Shown one piece after another: positions 18,013 to 26,369 of a DNA stretch of 45,047 bases. The notes beneath the pieces were generated by a model, which worked only from the letters and a program-made list of their open reading frames with translations, did not search any database and was not told the origin of the DNA. The stretch's first letter is position 1. Every line of letters begins with the position of its first letter. This stretch comes from Deltaproteobacteria bacterium. GTDB taxonomy: Bacteria; Desulfobacterota; JAFDED01. Made by a program: the position numbers and the translations under genes. The stretch is taken from contig JAFDED010000028.1 in NCBI GenBank assembly GCA_019310535.1, forward strand, positions 1 to 45,047. Reading direction: 5' to 3'.

Positions 18013-19398
18013 ATGAGTGAATACAACGCCATGCGACTATATCTGATCAACCCCTCTAACCCGCTTGTCAGCATCGTCAGAGTCAAGGAGAGCCGTTGGA
18101 ACCGTTATCGCGTGTGGAAACCGCTCAGCCTTATGGTTCTCGCGGGCCTGACCCCTCCGGAGTGGGAAATCACAATTGTGGACGAGAACCTCGACGTGCC
18201 TGACTATCCGGCCATGCCCCGGCCTGACCTGGTGGGCATTACCGCTTTCACCTCGCAGACGAACCGCGCCTATGAAGTGGCCGCTCACTTTCGACGCCTG
18301 GGCGTGCCCGTCGTCATGGGCGGTATTCATGCAACCATGTGCCTGGACGAGGTCACGGAGCGTGTGGACTCGGTCGTCACGGGGGAAGCCGAGGGCATCT
18401 GGCCGCAGGTTCTGGAGGACACCCGGCGTGGCTGCCTGAAGCGCCGGTATGACGGAGGGCTCGCTGAGATAGACAACGTCCCGCCCGCCCGGCATGATTT
18501 GCTTGCCGGGGGATATGCCTTCGGAGCCGTTCAGACCACGCGCGGCTGTCCCATGAACTGCAACTTCTGCAGCGTGACGGCGTTCAACGGGTTCCACTAC
18601 CGGCAGCGACCCATTCCGGATGTCGTGCGGGAATTCCAGTTGATCCGTGAGAAGCATGTCCTGGTGGTGGATGACAACCTCATCGGCACGCGCCCTGAAC
18701 ACATCGCCCGCGCCAAGGGCCTGTTCCGATCCATGGCACAGGCAAACCTGCGGAAAGAGTGGATTGCCCAGGTCACCATTAACTTCGCCGATGACGAAGA
18801 ACTCATGGCGCTGGCCGCGAAGGCCGGGTGCAGAGGCGTCTTCATAGGCTTTGAATCCCCTACGCCGGAAGGGCTTCCGGAGCTCGGCAGGAAATTCAAC
18901 CTTCTGAAGGGCCGGGACTTCCGCGCCTGCGTGCGGCGAATACAGCGGCACAACATCCTGGTTGTGGGTTCCTTTATCATCGGTTTGGACATAGACAAGC
19001 CGGGTATCGGCAAACGCATAGCCGACGCGGCCAGTCAGTACGGCGTGGATAATCTCAACGCGTTGTTTCTGACTCCCTTGCCCGGCACGCGCCTGTGGGA
19101 CCAGATGAAATCGGAGGACCGCATCCCCCTCGATTCGTTCCCGAAAGACTGGAAATACTACACGCTGACCTTCCCGGTGGCCCGGTATAAGCATTTGTCT
19201 CTGGACGGCATCATAGAAGAAATGATTTCCTGCGACCGGGTCTTCTATTCCATGCCGCGCATTCTGCGCAGGGTGTGGGGCAACTTATGGCAACGCCGCA
19301 GGCCGCTGATCAGCCTGGTGGGCAGTCTCTCGTACAGGAGCAATCTCCGGCTGAACCGCAAGGCATACGCGGACTTCAAAGCGTCAACGGGGCAATAG
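18013..19398 (+). CDS. B12-binding-domain radical SAM protein
   Basis: 461 residues. The N-terminal ~150 are a cobalamin-binding-like domain: RLYLINPSNP, ITIVDENLD, GITAFTSQTNRAYEVA and VVMGGIHATM. The radical SAM cluster motif is CPMNCNFC (C179, C183, C186), followed by VLVVDDNLIG and a GFESPT strand. The family is typified by BchE, HpnP and many methyltransferases acting on unactivated carbon or phosphorus. The specific substrate is unknown. It lies alone between a cheW relic and the right-hand 245-bp repeat. The start may be 18013 or the ATG at 18031; a purine-rich GAGAAAAGG precedes the first. Confidence 0.88.
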   Translation: MSEYNAMRLYLINPSNPLVSIVRVKESRWNRYRVWKPLSLMVLAGLTPPEWEITIVDENLDVPDYPAMPRPDLVGITAFTSQTNRAYEVAAHFRRLGVPVVMGGIHATMCLDEVTERVDSVVTGEAEGIWPQVLEDTRRGCLKRRYDGGLAEIDNVPPARHDLLAGGYAFGAVQTTRGCPMNCNFCSVTAFNGFHYRQRPIPDVVREFQLIREKHVLVVDDNLIGTRPEHIARAKGLFRSMAQANLRKEWIAQVTINFADDEELMALAAKAGCRGVFIGFESPTPEGLPELGRKFNLLKGRDFRACVRRIQRHNILVVGSFIIGLDIDKPGIGKRIADAASQYGVDNLNALFLTPLPGTRLWDQMKSEDRIPLDSFPKDWKYYTLTFPVARYKHLSLDGIIEEMISCDRVFYSMPRILRRVWGNLWQRRRPLISLVGSLSYRSNLRLNRKAYADFKASTGQ

Positions 19399-19575
19399 GC
19401 ACGATTGTGTAAGTGGAGTGTAAGGAAAACCGAGTGCCAGGCACAAGATAAAAGCAAGGAAATCTATAAGTCATAAGCGGATTCCGGGGACACCATACTT
19501 AATTCACCTGACAACACGGTCAAGCTGATGCCGCCCCCCGGCCGGCGCGGGTGAGATTTAAGCGCTCTTTCTTTT
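19399..19575. other. Relic region: transposase-associated sequence and degenerate attC-like site
   Basis: About 19479-19505 resembles the CCGGGGACACCATACTTAATT tails seen beside REP-associated tyrosine transposases, without the transposase. About 19508-19567 resembles an attC body: GGTCAAGCTGATGCCGC, then GGCGCGGGTGAG and TTTAAGCG, but its GTTRRRY core is missing. Both readings are by eye and weak. Confidence 0.3.
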
Positions 19576-19820
19576 AACCGCAAATCAACGAATTCTATTA
19601 TAGACCACTACTCACCCTTTGCAGGTAAAACAATTGGCCGACACTCGATTTAACAGCGACTGCCGGATCAAATCTTGGTTTTCACAACTTAAAACATAAC
19701 TAAAACCATATTTCCGACTCATTTTATGCGTCTATTCCGCGGCCAAAACCAACCCAAAATCGAACCATATAAGATGCGATTTGTGCCATATCAAGCACTT
19801 AATTGTCCCATCCGTAAACA
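19573..19820. repeat. 245-bp direct repeat, right copy
   Basis: The core 19576-19820 matches 13908-14152 at about 92% with no gaps, in the same orientation. It ends about 60 bp before the SEC-C gene. A 28-bp piece of it (CTGCCGGATC onward) recurs exactly at 21466-21493. Confidence 0.9.
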
Positions 19821-19881
19821 ACATGGAAGATGATATGAAGATTTTGGTGGGGAAGATTGTTCAGTTGGAAATAGGAATCGA

Positions 19882-20994
19882 ATGGCAAAAAAACTAGGCC
19901 GAAATGCGCCATGCTGGTGCGGTTCTGGAATCAAATATAAAAAATGCCACCTTAATCGTGAATCAGAACAGCGGTTACCGGCTGAAGCAATTTACAACGA
20001 AGCAAAAGCTGCCTGGGATCATAAAGAATGTCTCCACCCCCTGGCGGGGATGGGTATCTGTGACAAAATTGTATCTGCCCACACAGTTCAGCGATCTGGC
20101 GTTCTCCAACGGATCATCGATTCTACTAATCACGTAAGAACGTTCTATCCAATTAGAAAAGATAATTCTGGCAGACCGATTCTCCGTTGTGTCGGGTGGA
20201 GAAAGGCGTCCACGTTTACAGGGTTCTGTGCCAAACACGATAGCGAGATTTTCACTGCACTAGAGAAAAAGTTATTCACTGGTACCGATGAGCAGTGTTT
20301 CCTAGTAGGGTATCGAGCCCTCTGTCACGAGGTCTACCAGAAGTCGGGGTCTCTCAGGGCGGGTCAGGTTATAAGACAGTCCATTGATAGAGGCCTTCCT
20401 GAAAAATTCCAACGGCAAATCCAGGGCATAGAAACCTCCAAAGATGCCGGGACTCGGAAGGGACTTGCTGATTTCCAGAGATTGAAAGGAATCATGGATA
20501 GGCATTTGTTAGAGAAGGACTATAGCGGATGGTCTCGGGCGGTTATTACTTTTCGCGGAGATCTCTGCGTTGCAAGCACGGGAGCGGTTTCTCCAAACCG
20601 TGACCTTGAAGGCCATAAATTGCAGGGGCTCCATGATACTCATACTCATCAGGAGTCCCTACTTTACGGAGTCGTTCCAGTTCCTGAGGGAGGTGCCGTC
20701 GTCATGACATGGCTTAGCAGAGAGACAGCTCCTCGTTTGTTCGTCAATTCTCTGCTGAAAGAAGGCAACCGAAGGCTGCCAAGTTTATTGGTGCAGTTTA
20801 TGTTTGCTTATGTGGAGAACACATACTTTTCCGGGGCTTGGTGGGAGTCTCTAAACATAGCTGACCGCCAGCATATCGAGCTGCTAGCTGGACTCTCGAA
20901 TGCATACTATACTTATTTTGATTATTCTCTCTCCCAAATCGTTCCTTGGGAGGTCATGGAGGTCGCAAGGATCACGGTTGACGATTCTGTCTAA
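19882..20994 (+). CDS. SEC-C motif protein, likely integron cassette gene
   Basis: 370 residues. Residues 7-25 are a SEC-C zinc motif (GRNAPCWCGSGIKYKKCH). A second candidate metal site follows: CDKIVSAHTVQ around 60 and GFCAKHD around 114. The remaining ~230 residues match no family I recognise. AGGAATCG precedes ATG 19882. SEC-C tails bind zinc and often contact ribosomes or other proteins; here the motif is N-terminal. The stop codon overlaps the R'' core of an attC-like site, which is how integron cassette genes usually end. Moderate GC and its accessory setting fit a mobile gene; a defence or stress role would be a guess. Confidence 0.75.
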   Translation: MAKKLGRNAPCWCGSGIKYKKCHLNRESEQRLPAEAIYNEAKAAWDHKECLHPLAGMGICDKIVSAHTVQRSGVLQRIIDSTNHVRTFYPIRKDNSGRPILRCVGWRKASTFTGFCAKHDSEIFTALEKKLFTGTDEQCFLVGYRALCHEVYQKSGSLRAGQVIRQSIDRGLPEKFQRQIQGIETSKDAGTRKGLADFQRLKGIMDRHLLEKDYSGWSRAVITFRGDLCVASTGAVSPNRDLEGHKLQGLHDTHTHQESLLYGVVPVPEGGAVVMTWLSRETAPRLFVNSLLKEGNRRLPSLLVQFMFAYVENTYFSGAWWESLNIADRQHIELLAGLSNAYYTYFDYSLSQIVPWEVMEVARITVDDSV

Positions 20995-21076
20995 CCCGTC
21001 GGTTGAGTGGACGCGGAGAACTTCCGTGGCCTTAAAGGGCTAGCTCATTGGCCGCGCCACTCACTATATGTTATAC
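20989..21076 (+). repeat. attC-like integron recombination site 1
   Basis: R'' core GTCTAAC at 20989-20995 overlaps the SEC-C stop. The L'' arm TGAGTGGACGCGG (21004-21016) pairs with L' CCGCGCCACTCA (21052-21063), leaving one unpaired A, the extrahelical base typical of attC. R' core is GTTATAC at 21070-21076, one base off GTTRRRY. Total 88 bp. The orientation agrees with the gene upstream. Confidence 0.7.
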
Positions 21077-21090
21077 GGAACTAACAGAAC

Positions 21091-21327
21091 ATGGATCTGT
21101 GCATCACTCGTCAACAGCTAGGGCTATTGCTCGTGGTAGCTGGAACTGTGGCTCTGGCCTTGTCGGTGCGCGTTAAGAGTCAATACGAGGGTGATATTAG
21201 AAAGATAGTCGAGAAGGCAAAAAAAGAAAAGCGGGGACTCTTTGCGCCGACAGAAACATGTATTGTTCACTCTTTGTTTTGGGGTGGTTTGGCACTAATA
21301 GCCATTGGGACGCTTCTACAATGGTGA
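21091..21327 (+). CDS. Small two-helix membrane protein, integron cassette gene
   Basis: 78 residues. Hydrophobic segments at ~9-26 (LGLLLVVAGTVALALSV) and ~60-77 (LFWGGLALIAIGTLLQ) flank a charged linker with KAKKEKRG. The protein probably crosses the membrane twice with both ends on the same side. No family recognised. It starts 15 bp after attC site 1 and ends 13 bp before attC site 2, so it fills one cassette of about 331 bp (21071-21401). No strong ribosome-binding site is visible. Confidence 0.65.
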   Translation: MDLCITRQQLGLLLVVAGTVALALSVRVKSQYEGDIRKIVEKAKKEKRGLFAPTETCIVHSLFWGGLALIAIGTLLQW

Positions 21328-21339
21328 GGTCGTCTATCC

Positions 21340-21407
21340 GCCTAACACCGCCTTGGATTGGAGAGGGACGCTCGCTAACGCTTGCGCCCTTTAGTCGAAC
21401 GTTATAC
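21340..21407 (+). repeat. attC-like integron recombination site 2
   Basis: R'' core GCCTAAC at 21340-21346. The arm AGGGACGC (21364-21371) pairs with GCGCCCT (21384-21390), again leaving one extrahelical A. R' core GTTATAC at 21401-21407 is identical to that of site 1. Total 68 bp, downstream of and in line with the small membrane protein gene. Confidence 0.7.
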
Positions 21408-21465
21408 TCACTTTCAACAAATAATCCTTACTTGATTTGGCTTAACTAAAATGCAGCTTTGTAGT

Positions 21466-21493
21466 CTGCCGGATCAAATCTTGGTTTTCACAA
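21466..21493. repeat. 28-bp remnant of the 245-bp repeat
   Basis: Exactly matches 19660-19687 inside the right copy of the 245-bp repeat. It lies directly before the second CGGGCGGGG hairpin (21500-21521). Confidence 0.7.
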
Positions 21494-21530
21494 ATCCTTA
21501 CGGGCGGGGATCAACCCCGCTCCTGCATCA

Positions 21531-21591
21531 CGTTGCATAATTCTTCGAATTATCTTATTTGTTTGACCGCAGTTTCGAATAATATGCAACG
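21531..21591. repeat. Imperfect inverted repeat after the redox cluster
   Basis: CGTTGCATAATTCTTCGAA (21531-21549) and TTCGAATAATATGCAACG (21574-21591) are inverted with a 24-bp loop. It lies 20 bp beyond the stop of the last gene of the leftward cluster and could be a 3' transcript structure or a decayed IS end. No T-run is present. Confidence 0.5.
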
Positions 21592-21611
21592 CTAATGAAC
21601 GCAACTCGGGT

Positions 21612-22454
21612 TTAATACTCTGAGGGAAGCTGATCAAGTTCGGCCAGGGTGAACACGGGCCCGTGGAGGCAGACATACTTCTCTCCCACATTACACCGGC
21701 CGCACTTGCCGATACCGCACTTCATGCGCATCTCCAGGGAGGTAACAATATCTTCCCTGGCAAAACCGAGCTTGAGCAGGACGGGGAGAGTGAAGCGGAT
21801 CATGATGGGCGGGCCGCAGACAACCGCGACGGATTCCCCGGCGCCGGGGGCCACCTGCTCGACGATGGTGGGGACAAAGCCCACATGGCCCTCCCAGCCC
21901 TCCGCCCCGGGGGGGTCCACCGTAACGTGGGTGCGGATGTCCTCCCGATCCATCCATGTTTTGAGCTCATCCTTGTAAAGCAGCAGGCCCGGTGTCCGCG
22001 CTCCGTAGATCACCGTGATGTCGGCGAAGTCCCGCCGGTTGTCCGGGTGCAGCATGTACCGGGTCAGGGAGCGCAGCGTGGTGAAGGCGAACCCGCCTCC
22101 CACCACGACCACGTTTTTCCCCTTGAGCCGCTCCAGCGGATAATGGTTTCCAAGGGGGCCCCGGATTCCCATGAAATCCCCGGGCTCCATGGAGTGCAAC
22201 TCGGTGGTCACCACGCCCGCCATCATGACGGTGAACTCCACGTAATCCCGCTCCAGGGGGGATGAGGCGATGCCAATAGGCGATTCGCCCTTGCCCGGAA
22301 CCGATAGCTCGCAGAACTGCCCCGGCATGAACTGAAAGGAGTCCCGGTCCTCCTCCCGCTGGAAGGAGAGCCGAAAGGTCTTGATGTCCCTGGTGTCCAC
22401 CTCGGTGATGACCTTCTCCACCCGCATGGGCATGGGGATGTATGGATTGCTCAT
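21612..22454 (-). CDS. floxA: FloxA-like FAD/NAD(P)-binding iron-sulfur oxidoreductase subunit
   Basis: 280 residues in the ferredoxin-NADP reductase fold. FAD-binding half: FQFMPGQFCELSVPG and PIGIASSP. NAD-binding half: VVVVGGGFAFTTLRSL and VAVVCGPP. A C-terminal [2Fe-2S] motif reads KCGIGKCGRCNVG then YVC. The same architecture is found in FloxA and the gamma subunit of sulfhydrogenases. It should exchange electrons between NAD(P)H and the Fe-S chain of FloxB and HdrA. I start at ATG 22454, which overlaps the floxB stop (ATGA); the longer open frame to 22889 is a shadow of floxB. Confidence 0.87.
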   Translation of the reverse strand: MSNPYIPMPMRVEKVITEVDTRDIKTFRLSFQREEDRDSFQFMPGQFCELSVPGKGESPIGIASSPLERDYVEFTVMMAGVVTTELHSMEPGDFMGIRGPLGNHYPLERLKGKNVVVVGGGFAFTTLRSLTRYMLHPDNRRDFADITVIYGARTPGLLLYKDELKTWMDREDIRTHVTVDPPGAEGWEGHVGFVPTIVEQVAPGAGESVAVVCGPPIMIRFTLPVLLKLGFAREDIVTSLEMRMKCGIGKCGRCNVGEKYVCLHGPVFTLAELDQLPSEY

Positions 22455-23488
22455 GACGCTCCCCCTGGAATATCCAGTTCCTGCACGGCCATGAGAATTC
22501 TCCGGATATCCATGTTCACCGGGCAGTTGATAATGCAGCGCCCGCAGCCCACGCACGCGCTCACTCCGAAGTTCTCCACGTAGTATCGGAACTTGTGCAT
22601 CAGGCGCTGGCGCCAGCGCTCTTTGCCCGTCGGCCGCGGGTTGTGGCCCGATGCATGGAGGGTGAAGAGGGGATACATGCACGAGTCCCAGTTGCGCAGC
22701 CGCCTGCCGCCTTCCTCGCCGGCCTCTTCCACGATGTCGAAGCAATGGCACGTGGGGCAGTGGTAGGTGCAGTTGCCGCAGGCAATACATTTTAAAAACA
22801 GGGTGTCCCAGAACGGATTGTCGTACAGCGAATCCAGACGTGTTTTCACCCCCTCCAGCAGATCCACGGGATCCATGCGGGAACGGCATGCGGCCTCCAG
22901 CTCCTGCCGGCGGCGCGTGTCCGATTCTCCGCAGTCCCGGGCTCTGGGCACTGTGCCGAGAAGTTCTTCACCGCCCGCCGTACACGCCTCCGCGAGGTAC
23001 TCATCGCCCAAATCAGTGAGGAGCACGTCCAATCCTTCGGTGCCGAACGGCCCGCCGCCCACCGAGGTGCAGAAGCAGGAGCGAAGGGGCAGGTTGCAGC
23101 CGATGCCCACCACCAGGCTGTTTTCCCTTTTCTCCGCGTAGTACGGATCCCGATATTCCCCTTCCAGGAACAGCTTATCAAGCATGACGAAACTGCGTGC
23201 ATCACAGGGCCGCACCCCGAAGAGCAGCGCTTTTGCATCCTCGCGCGGCGGAGGTTCAAAAAAAATTCCTTCCTTTTCCTTGCGAAAGCGCAGGATGGTC
23301 TCTGTGTGCGGGAAGAATCTGACCTTTGCCGGGTTGAGGGTGTTAACATGGCCCGGATCAATCTGTTCGACCTCCCCCACGGGGCCGAACAGGGGTCTGC
23401 CCGCAACCAGGCGGGGCGCCCAAATAGCCCGCTCCCCCGACAGGCGCCTCAGTAATTCCTCCCAGTCTTTCTTCGATATTACCTTCAT
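22451..23488 (-). CDS. floxB: FloxB-like 4Fe-4S electron-transfer subunit (hydrogenase beta-subunit type)
   Basis: 345 residues starting at ATG 23488, with AGGAAG just upstream. The N-terminal ~200 residues match the HydB/AsrA-like fold, with RPCDARSF and VVGIGCN. The C-terminal part has two [4Fe-4S] motifs, CIACGNCTYHCPTCHC and CVGCGRCIINCP. Such subunits link the FAD/NAD subunit to the rest of the complex. The stop overlaps the floxA start by four bases, so the two are translationally coupled. A sulfhydrogenase or anaerobic sulfite reductase subunit would look similar, but the hdr context favours Flox. Confidence 0.85.
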   Translation of the reverse strand: MKVISKKDWEELLRRLSGERAIWAPRLVAGRPLFGPVGEVEQIDPGHVNTLNPAKVRFFPHTETILRFRKEKEGIFFEPPPREDAKALLFGVRPCDARSFVMLDKLFLEGEYRDPYYAEKRENSLVVGIGCNLPLRSCFCTSVGGGPFGTEGLDVLLTDLGDEYLAEACTAGGEELLGTVPRARDCGESDTRRRQELEAACRSRMDPVDLLEGVKTRLDSLYDNPFWDTLFLKCIACGNCTYHCPTCHCFDIVEEAGEEGGRRLRNWDSCMYPLFTLHASGHNPRPTGKERWRQRLMHKFRYYVENFGVSACVGCGRCIINCPVNMDIRRILMAVQELDIPGGAS

Positions 23489-23721
23489 TTCTTCCTGTCT
23501 TTTTGCCGGGATTTCATCATCCGGAACAATACAAACCATCCGGAAAGCTTTTTATGGTATCTCTTTTGTACAAAAATACCGGTCCTTACACCCGGTTGCG
23601 TTCGTTGCAGCACCTCATGGCCCTGTAATGAATTTTTGCGGATCGTGCCTTCCCCCTCTTTCCCGACGCAGGGGCCGGGTCATCCCGCCCTGGAGGGCTG
23701 CGTGTTCCGGCGGCGCATGGA

Positions 23722-24573
23722 TCATGCCAGCCCCAGCTTCTGAAGCAGCGGCCAGGGGTCCACCAGGTGTTTGTCGAGCCAGCCCCGGCTTTCCTCAAGC
23801 CCCCACGCCAGGCCCAGCAGTTCGGTGAAGTAGAAAACGGGCATTTTCCATCCGGACCCCCGGCGCATCTCGAGATTGGCGGAGCAGAGCGGACAGGCGG
23901 TGACCAGGCAGTTGGCGCCCGCATCGTCCGCCCGATCCAGCAGGGTGTCCACCAGTCGCCGGACTATGTCGGGCCGTGTGATGGAAAGGCTTCCGCCGCA
24001 GCACTCGGTCTTGTATGACCACCTGCGGGTCGCCACGCCCGCGGCGTCCAGAACAATGTCCATGATGGAGGGGTGCTCCGGGTCGTCGAAGTCCAGCACC
24101 TCGGGAGGCCTGACCAGCAGACAACCATAGTATCCTGCCGGTTTCAGCCCGGATATGTCCTTTCGGACTCTCTTTCTTATTTCTTCCAGCCCCACATCAT
24201 CGCGCAGCACGTCCAGCAGATGCCGGATGCGCACGCCCCCGGCATAGGCCGCTCCCACCACTCTCTCCACCTGCCTTCGCAGGTCCTCGTTTCGGGCCAT
24301 CTCGTGCTGGGCCGTTTTGAGCCGGCTGAAGCACGCGGCGCAGAGCACCACCACATCCATCCCCTCCCGCCGCGCCTGGATCAGGTCGCGGACCGGCAGG
24401 GCGACGGAGAGGAGCCGGTTGGTGTTATGGGCCGAGCTGGCGCCGCAGCAGCCCCACTCCGGCAGCTCCACCAGTTCCACCCCCAGGGTTCGGCACACCG
24501 CCAGCGCGGATTCCTCAAACTCCTTCGCCGTTCCTTTCAGTGAACATCCCGGGTAATATGAATACTTGAACAC
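23722..24573 (-). CDS. hdrB: HdrB-like heterodisulfide reductase subunit B
   Basis: 283 residues with two CCG domains: PGCSLKGTA, WGCCGASSAH and CAACFSRL in the first; GYYGCLLV, TECCGGSLS and TACPLCSANLE in the second. These cysteines hold the non-cubane [4Fe-4S] clusters that cleave disulfides in methanogen HdrB. The start is GTG 24573, preceded by GAGGT. In bacteria the physiological disulfide is not CoM-S-S-CoB and may be a DsrC trisulfide or another thiol pair. It lies between hdrC and floxB. Confidence 0.9.
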   Translation of the reverse strand: MFKYSYYPGCSLKGTAKEFEESALAVCRTLGVELVELPEWGCCGASSAHNTNRLLSVALPVRDLIQARREGMDVVVLCAACFSRLKTAQHEMARNEDLRRQVERVVGAAYAGGVRIRHLLDVLRDDVGLEEIRKRVRKDISGLKPAGYYGCLLVRPPEVLDFDDPEHPSIMDIVLDAAGVATRRWSYKTECCGGSLSITRPDIVRRLVDTLLDRADDAGANCLVTACPLCSANLEMRRGSGWKMPVFYFTELLGLAWGLEESRGWLDKHLVDPWPLLQKLGLA

Positions 24574-24716
24574 CGCTTACCTCGCTCATCACATGACATA
24601 GCATCCTCAACGTATTGATCAACGATAGTACCGTCAAATCGCCGTCAATAATAAACGTTTTATCTGATGACCTGAGAGGATAATCTTATTTTACATTGAA
24701 TCTGTTTCGCATGTAA

Positions 24717-25283
24717 TCACAGGGCGCCCTTTTTCGCCCTGTCGAAAATCTTTCCTATCCTGTCCCGATCCCGTACCCGGTGGGGCAGCAGGGACAGCTT
24801 GCCCTTGCGGAACATCTTCCATCCCATGAGGATGTCATCGAAGAACCTGCCCGTGCGGAGCTTGAAGAGGCCGATCAACCCCAGCTCGAAAACGCGGCCG
24901 TGGGACCGGATGCTCCGGAGAAACTCATTATGAAAGACGTGTATCTCACGCTCTGCTTCGGGTACCTGTTCCTCCAGGGCCATCTGGCGCAGGACGTCCA
25001 TCACCCGGGCGATATCCACCTCGTTGGGGCACCGTGTGGTGCAGGTCTCGCACGAGGCGCACACCCATATGGTGGAGCACCTGACGGCTTGATCACGATA
25101 GCCCATCTGCACCATCCGGATCACCTGGTGGGGCATGTAATCCATGGCAAAGGCCACCGGGCACCCGGCGGAGCATTTCTTGCACTGGTAGCAGGTGCGC
25201 ACGTCCGCATCGCCCAGGCGTTTGACCTGATCAGCAAAATCCTTTACGCGGCGTGTGGCGTCCAGCGCGGGCGTGGGGTTCAT
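24717..25283 (-). CDS. hdrC: HdrC-like heterodisulfide reductase subunit C
   Basis: 188 residues with two [4Fe-4S] motifs, CYQCKKCSAGCP and CASCETCTTRCP, then a helical tail with EFLRSIRSHGRVFELGL, as in HdrC. It carries electrons between HdrA and HdrB. GAAGGAG precedes ATG 25283. It is 143 bp from hdrB; that gap contains a block also seen after hdrA (around 24632-24694 and 26887-26990). Confidence 0.9.
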   Translation of the reverse strand: MNPTPALDATRRVKDFADQVKRLGDADVRTCYQCKKCSAGCPVAFAMDYMPHQVIRMVQMGYRDQAVRCSTIWVCASCETCTTRCPNEVDIARVMDVLRQMALEEQVPEAEREIHVFHNEFLRSIRSHGRVFELGLIGLFKLRTGRFFDDILMGWKMFRKGKLSLLPHRVRDRDRIGKIFDRAKKGAL

Positions 25284-25361
25284 GGTGTCTCCTTCGCTTA
25301 CTCGGAAAATAAAAGTTAGAGATATGGTGATTAATCATGTTTTGAATTTACACCTTCCTCA

Positions 25362-26369
25362 TCACGGCTCGGTAATGAACTCCTGCGGGTCATTCGCCGC
25401 GTAATCGCTCAGGGGCGGCCGCTTATCCATATCCATCCCCGACCGGTAGTCATACATCTCCAGGCAGTCCTTCTCCAGCTTCTTGAGGAAGGTGCGCAGA
25501 TCGATGCCCATGGGACAGGCCGCGGTGCACGCCCCGCAGTCCACGCACCGCCCGGCCATGTGAAACGTCCTGATGATGTGGAAGGCGATGGTGTCGGGCA
25601 TGGCGTCGGTGATGCCGAACCACTGCGGCCTCGTCTGCTCCGCGAAACAATCCTTGCAATAGCACATGGGGCACGCCTGCCTGCATGCGTTGCACCTGGT
25701 GCAGCGCGCCATCTCGCTCTCCAGGTAGGCCCATCGCTCCCCGGCGGGAAGGGCGGAAAATTCCTCCACGCGCCGGAATTCCTCCCCCCGGTCCACGTCC
25801 AGCTCTATCTCCCCCAGCGCAATGTCGGCGATCGCCGGGTTGTTCCGCGCGCAGCTCAGGCAACTGTCGGCCAGGCATTCCCGCAGGGCCAGCTCCCGCC
25901 CGCCCTCCTTGGTGCGCACGCGCACCACGTCTCCATCCAGGGAACCCTCCATGATTTCCTGAAAGCGCAGCTCTTTTCTCACCTTGTGAAGATCCAGCAC
26001 GCCCGAGCACGGCATCCCCAGGATCACCACGTCCTCCCTGGTGTACTGGTTTTCCTGAAGGTGGACGACCATGGCGCGGGCCGCGCATCCCCGGGCGGCG
26101 ACGCCCACCACCCGGCGCGTGCGGTCCTGGGGCTTGCGGCGTTTCTGTGATTCCCGGTGGCGATGGAGTATGCCGTGGACGAAGGTTGCCGGATTGGTGC
26201 TGCAGGTGGCGTCCCAGATCAGCCGATCCGCCTCCTCGGGGCGGGTCAGGAAGCACGGGGTGGACTGCAGCGGCATGGTCCCGGCCTCGTATCCCACCAG
26301 CACGTCTATTTTCTTTTCCTCCAGCAGGCGCCGGGCCTCGCGGCGGAGTTGTTCCTCGAACTGCTTCAC
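25362..26369 (-). CDS. floxC: FloxC-like 4Fe-4S dicluster protein (FrhB-related)
   Basis: 335 residues. The N-terminal ~200 contain VGYEAGT, GVAARGCAARAM, VVILGMPCSGVLD and CLADSCLSCARNNP, resembling FrhB/FdhB-type electron-input subunits. The C-terminal part has CTRCNACRQACPMCYCKDCF and CVDCGACTAACPMG, each a [4Fe-4S] site. It starts at GTG 26369, overlapping the mvhD stop. It probably joins FloxAB to FloxD and HdrA. Whether it keeps the flavin of FrhB cannot be judged. Confidence 0.82.
   Translation of the reverse strand: MKQFEEQLRREARRLLEEKKIDVLVGYEAGTMPLQSTPCFLTRPEEADRLIWDATCSTNPATFVHGILHRHRESQKRRKPQDRTRRVVGVAARGCAARAMVVHLQENQYTREDVVILGMPCSGVLDLHKVRKELRFQEIMEGSLDGDVVRVRTKEGGRELALRECLADSCLSCARNNPAIADIALGEIELDVDRGEEFRRVEEFSALPAGERWAYLESEMARCTRCNACRQACPMCYCKDCFAEQTRPQWFGITDAMPDTIAFHIIRTFHMAGRCVDCGACTAACPMGIDLRTFLKKLEKDCLEMYDYRSGMDMDKRPPLSDYAANDPQEFITEP

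Noticed and set aside
18037-19194. 385-codon minus-strand frame opposite the radical SAM gene
   Set aside because: The plus strand carries clear B12 and CxxxCxxC motifs; the opposite frame has no recognisable protein.
22455-22889. N-terminal extension of FloxA upstream of ATG 22454
   Set aside because: This part is floxB read in another frame; FAD-domain homology and the ATGA overlap place the start at 22454.
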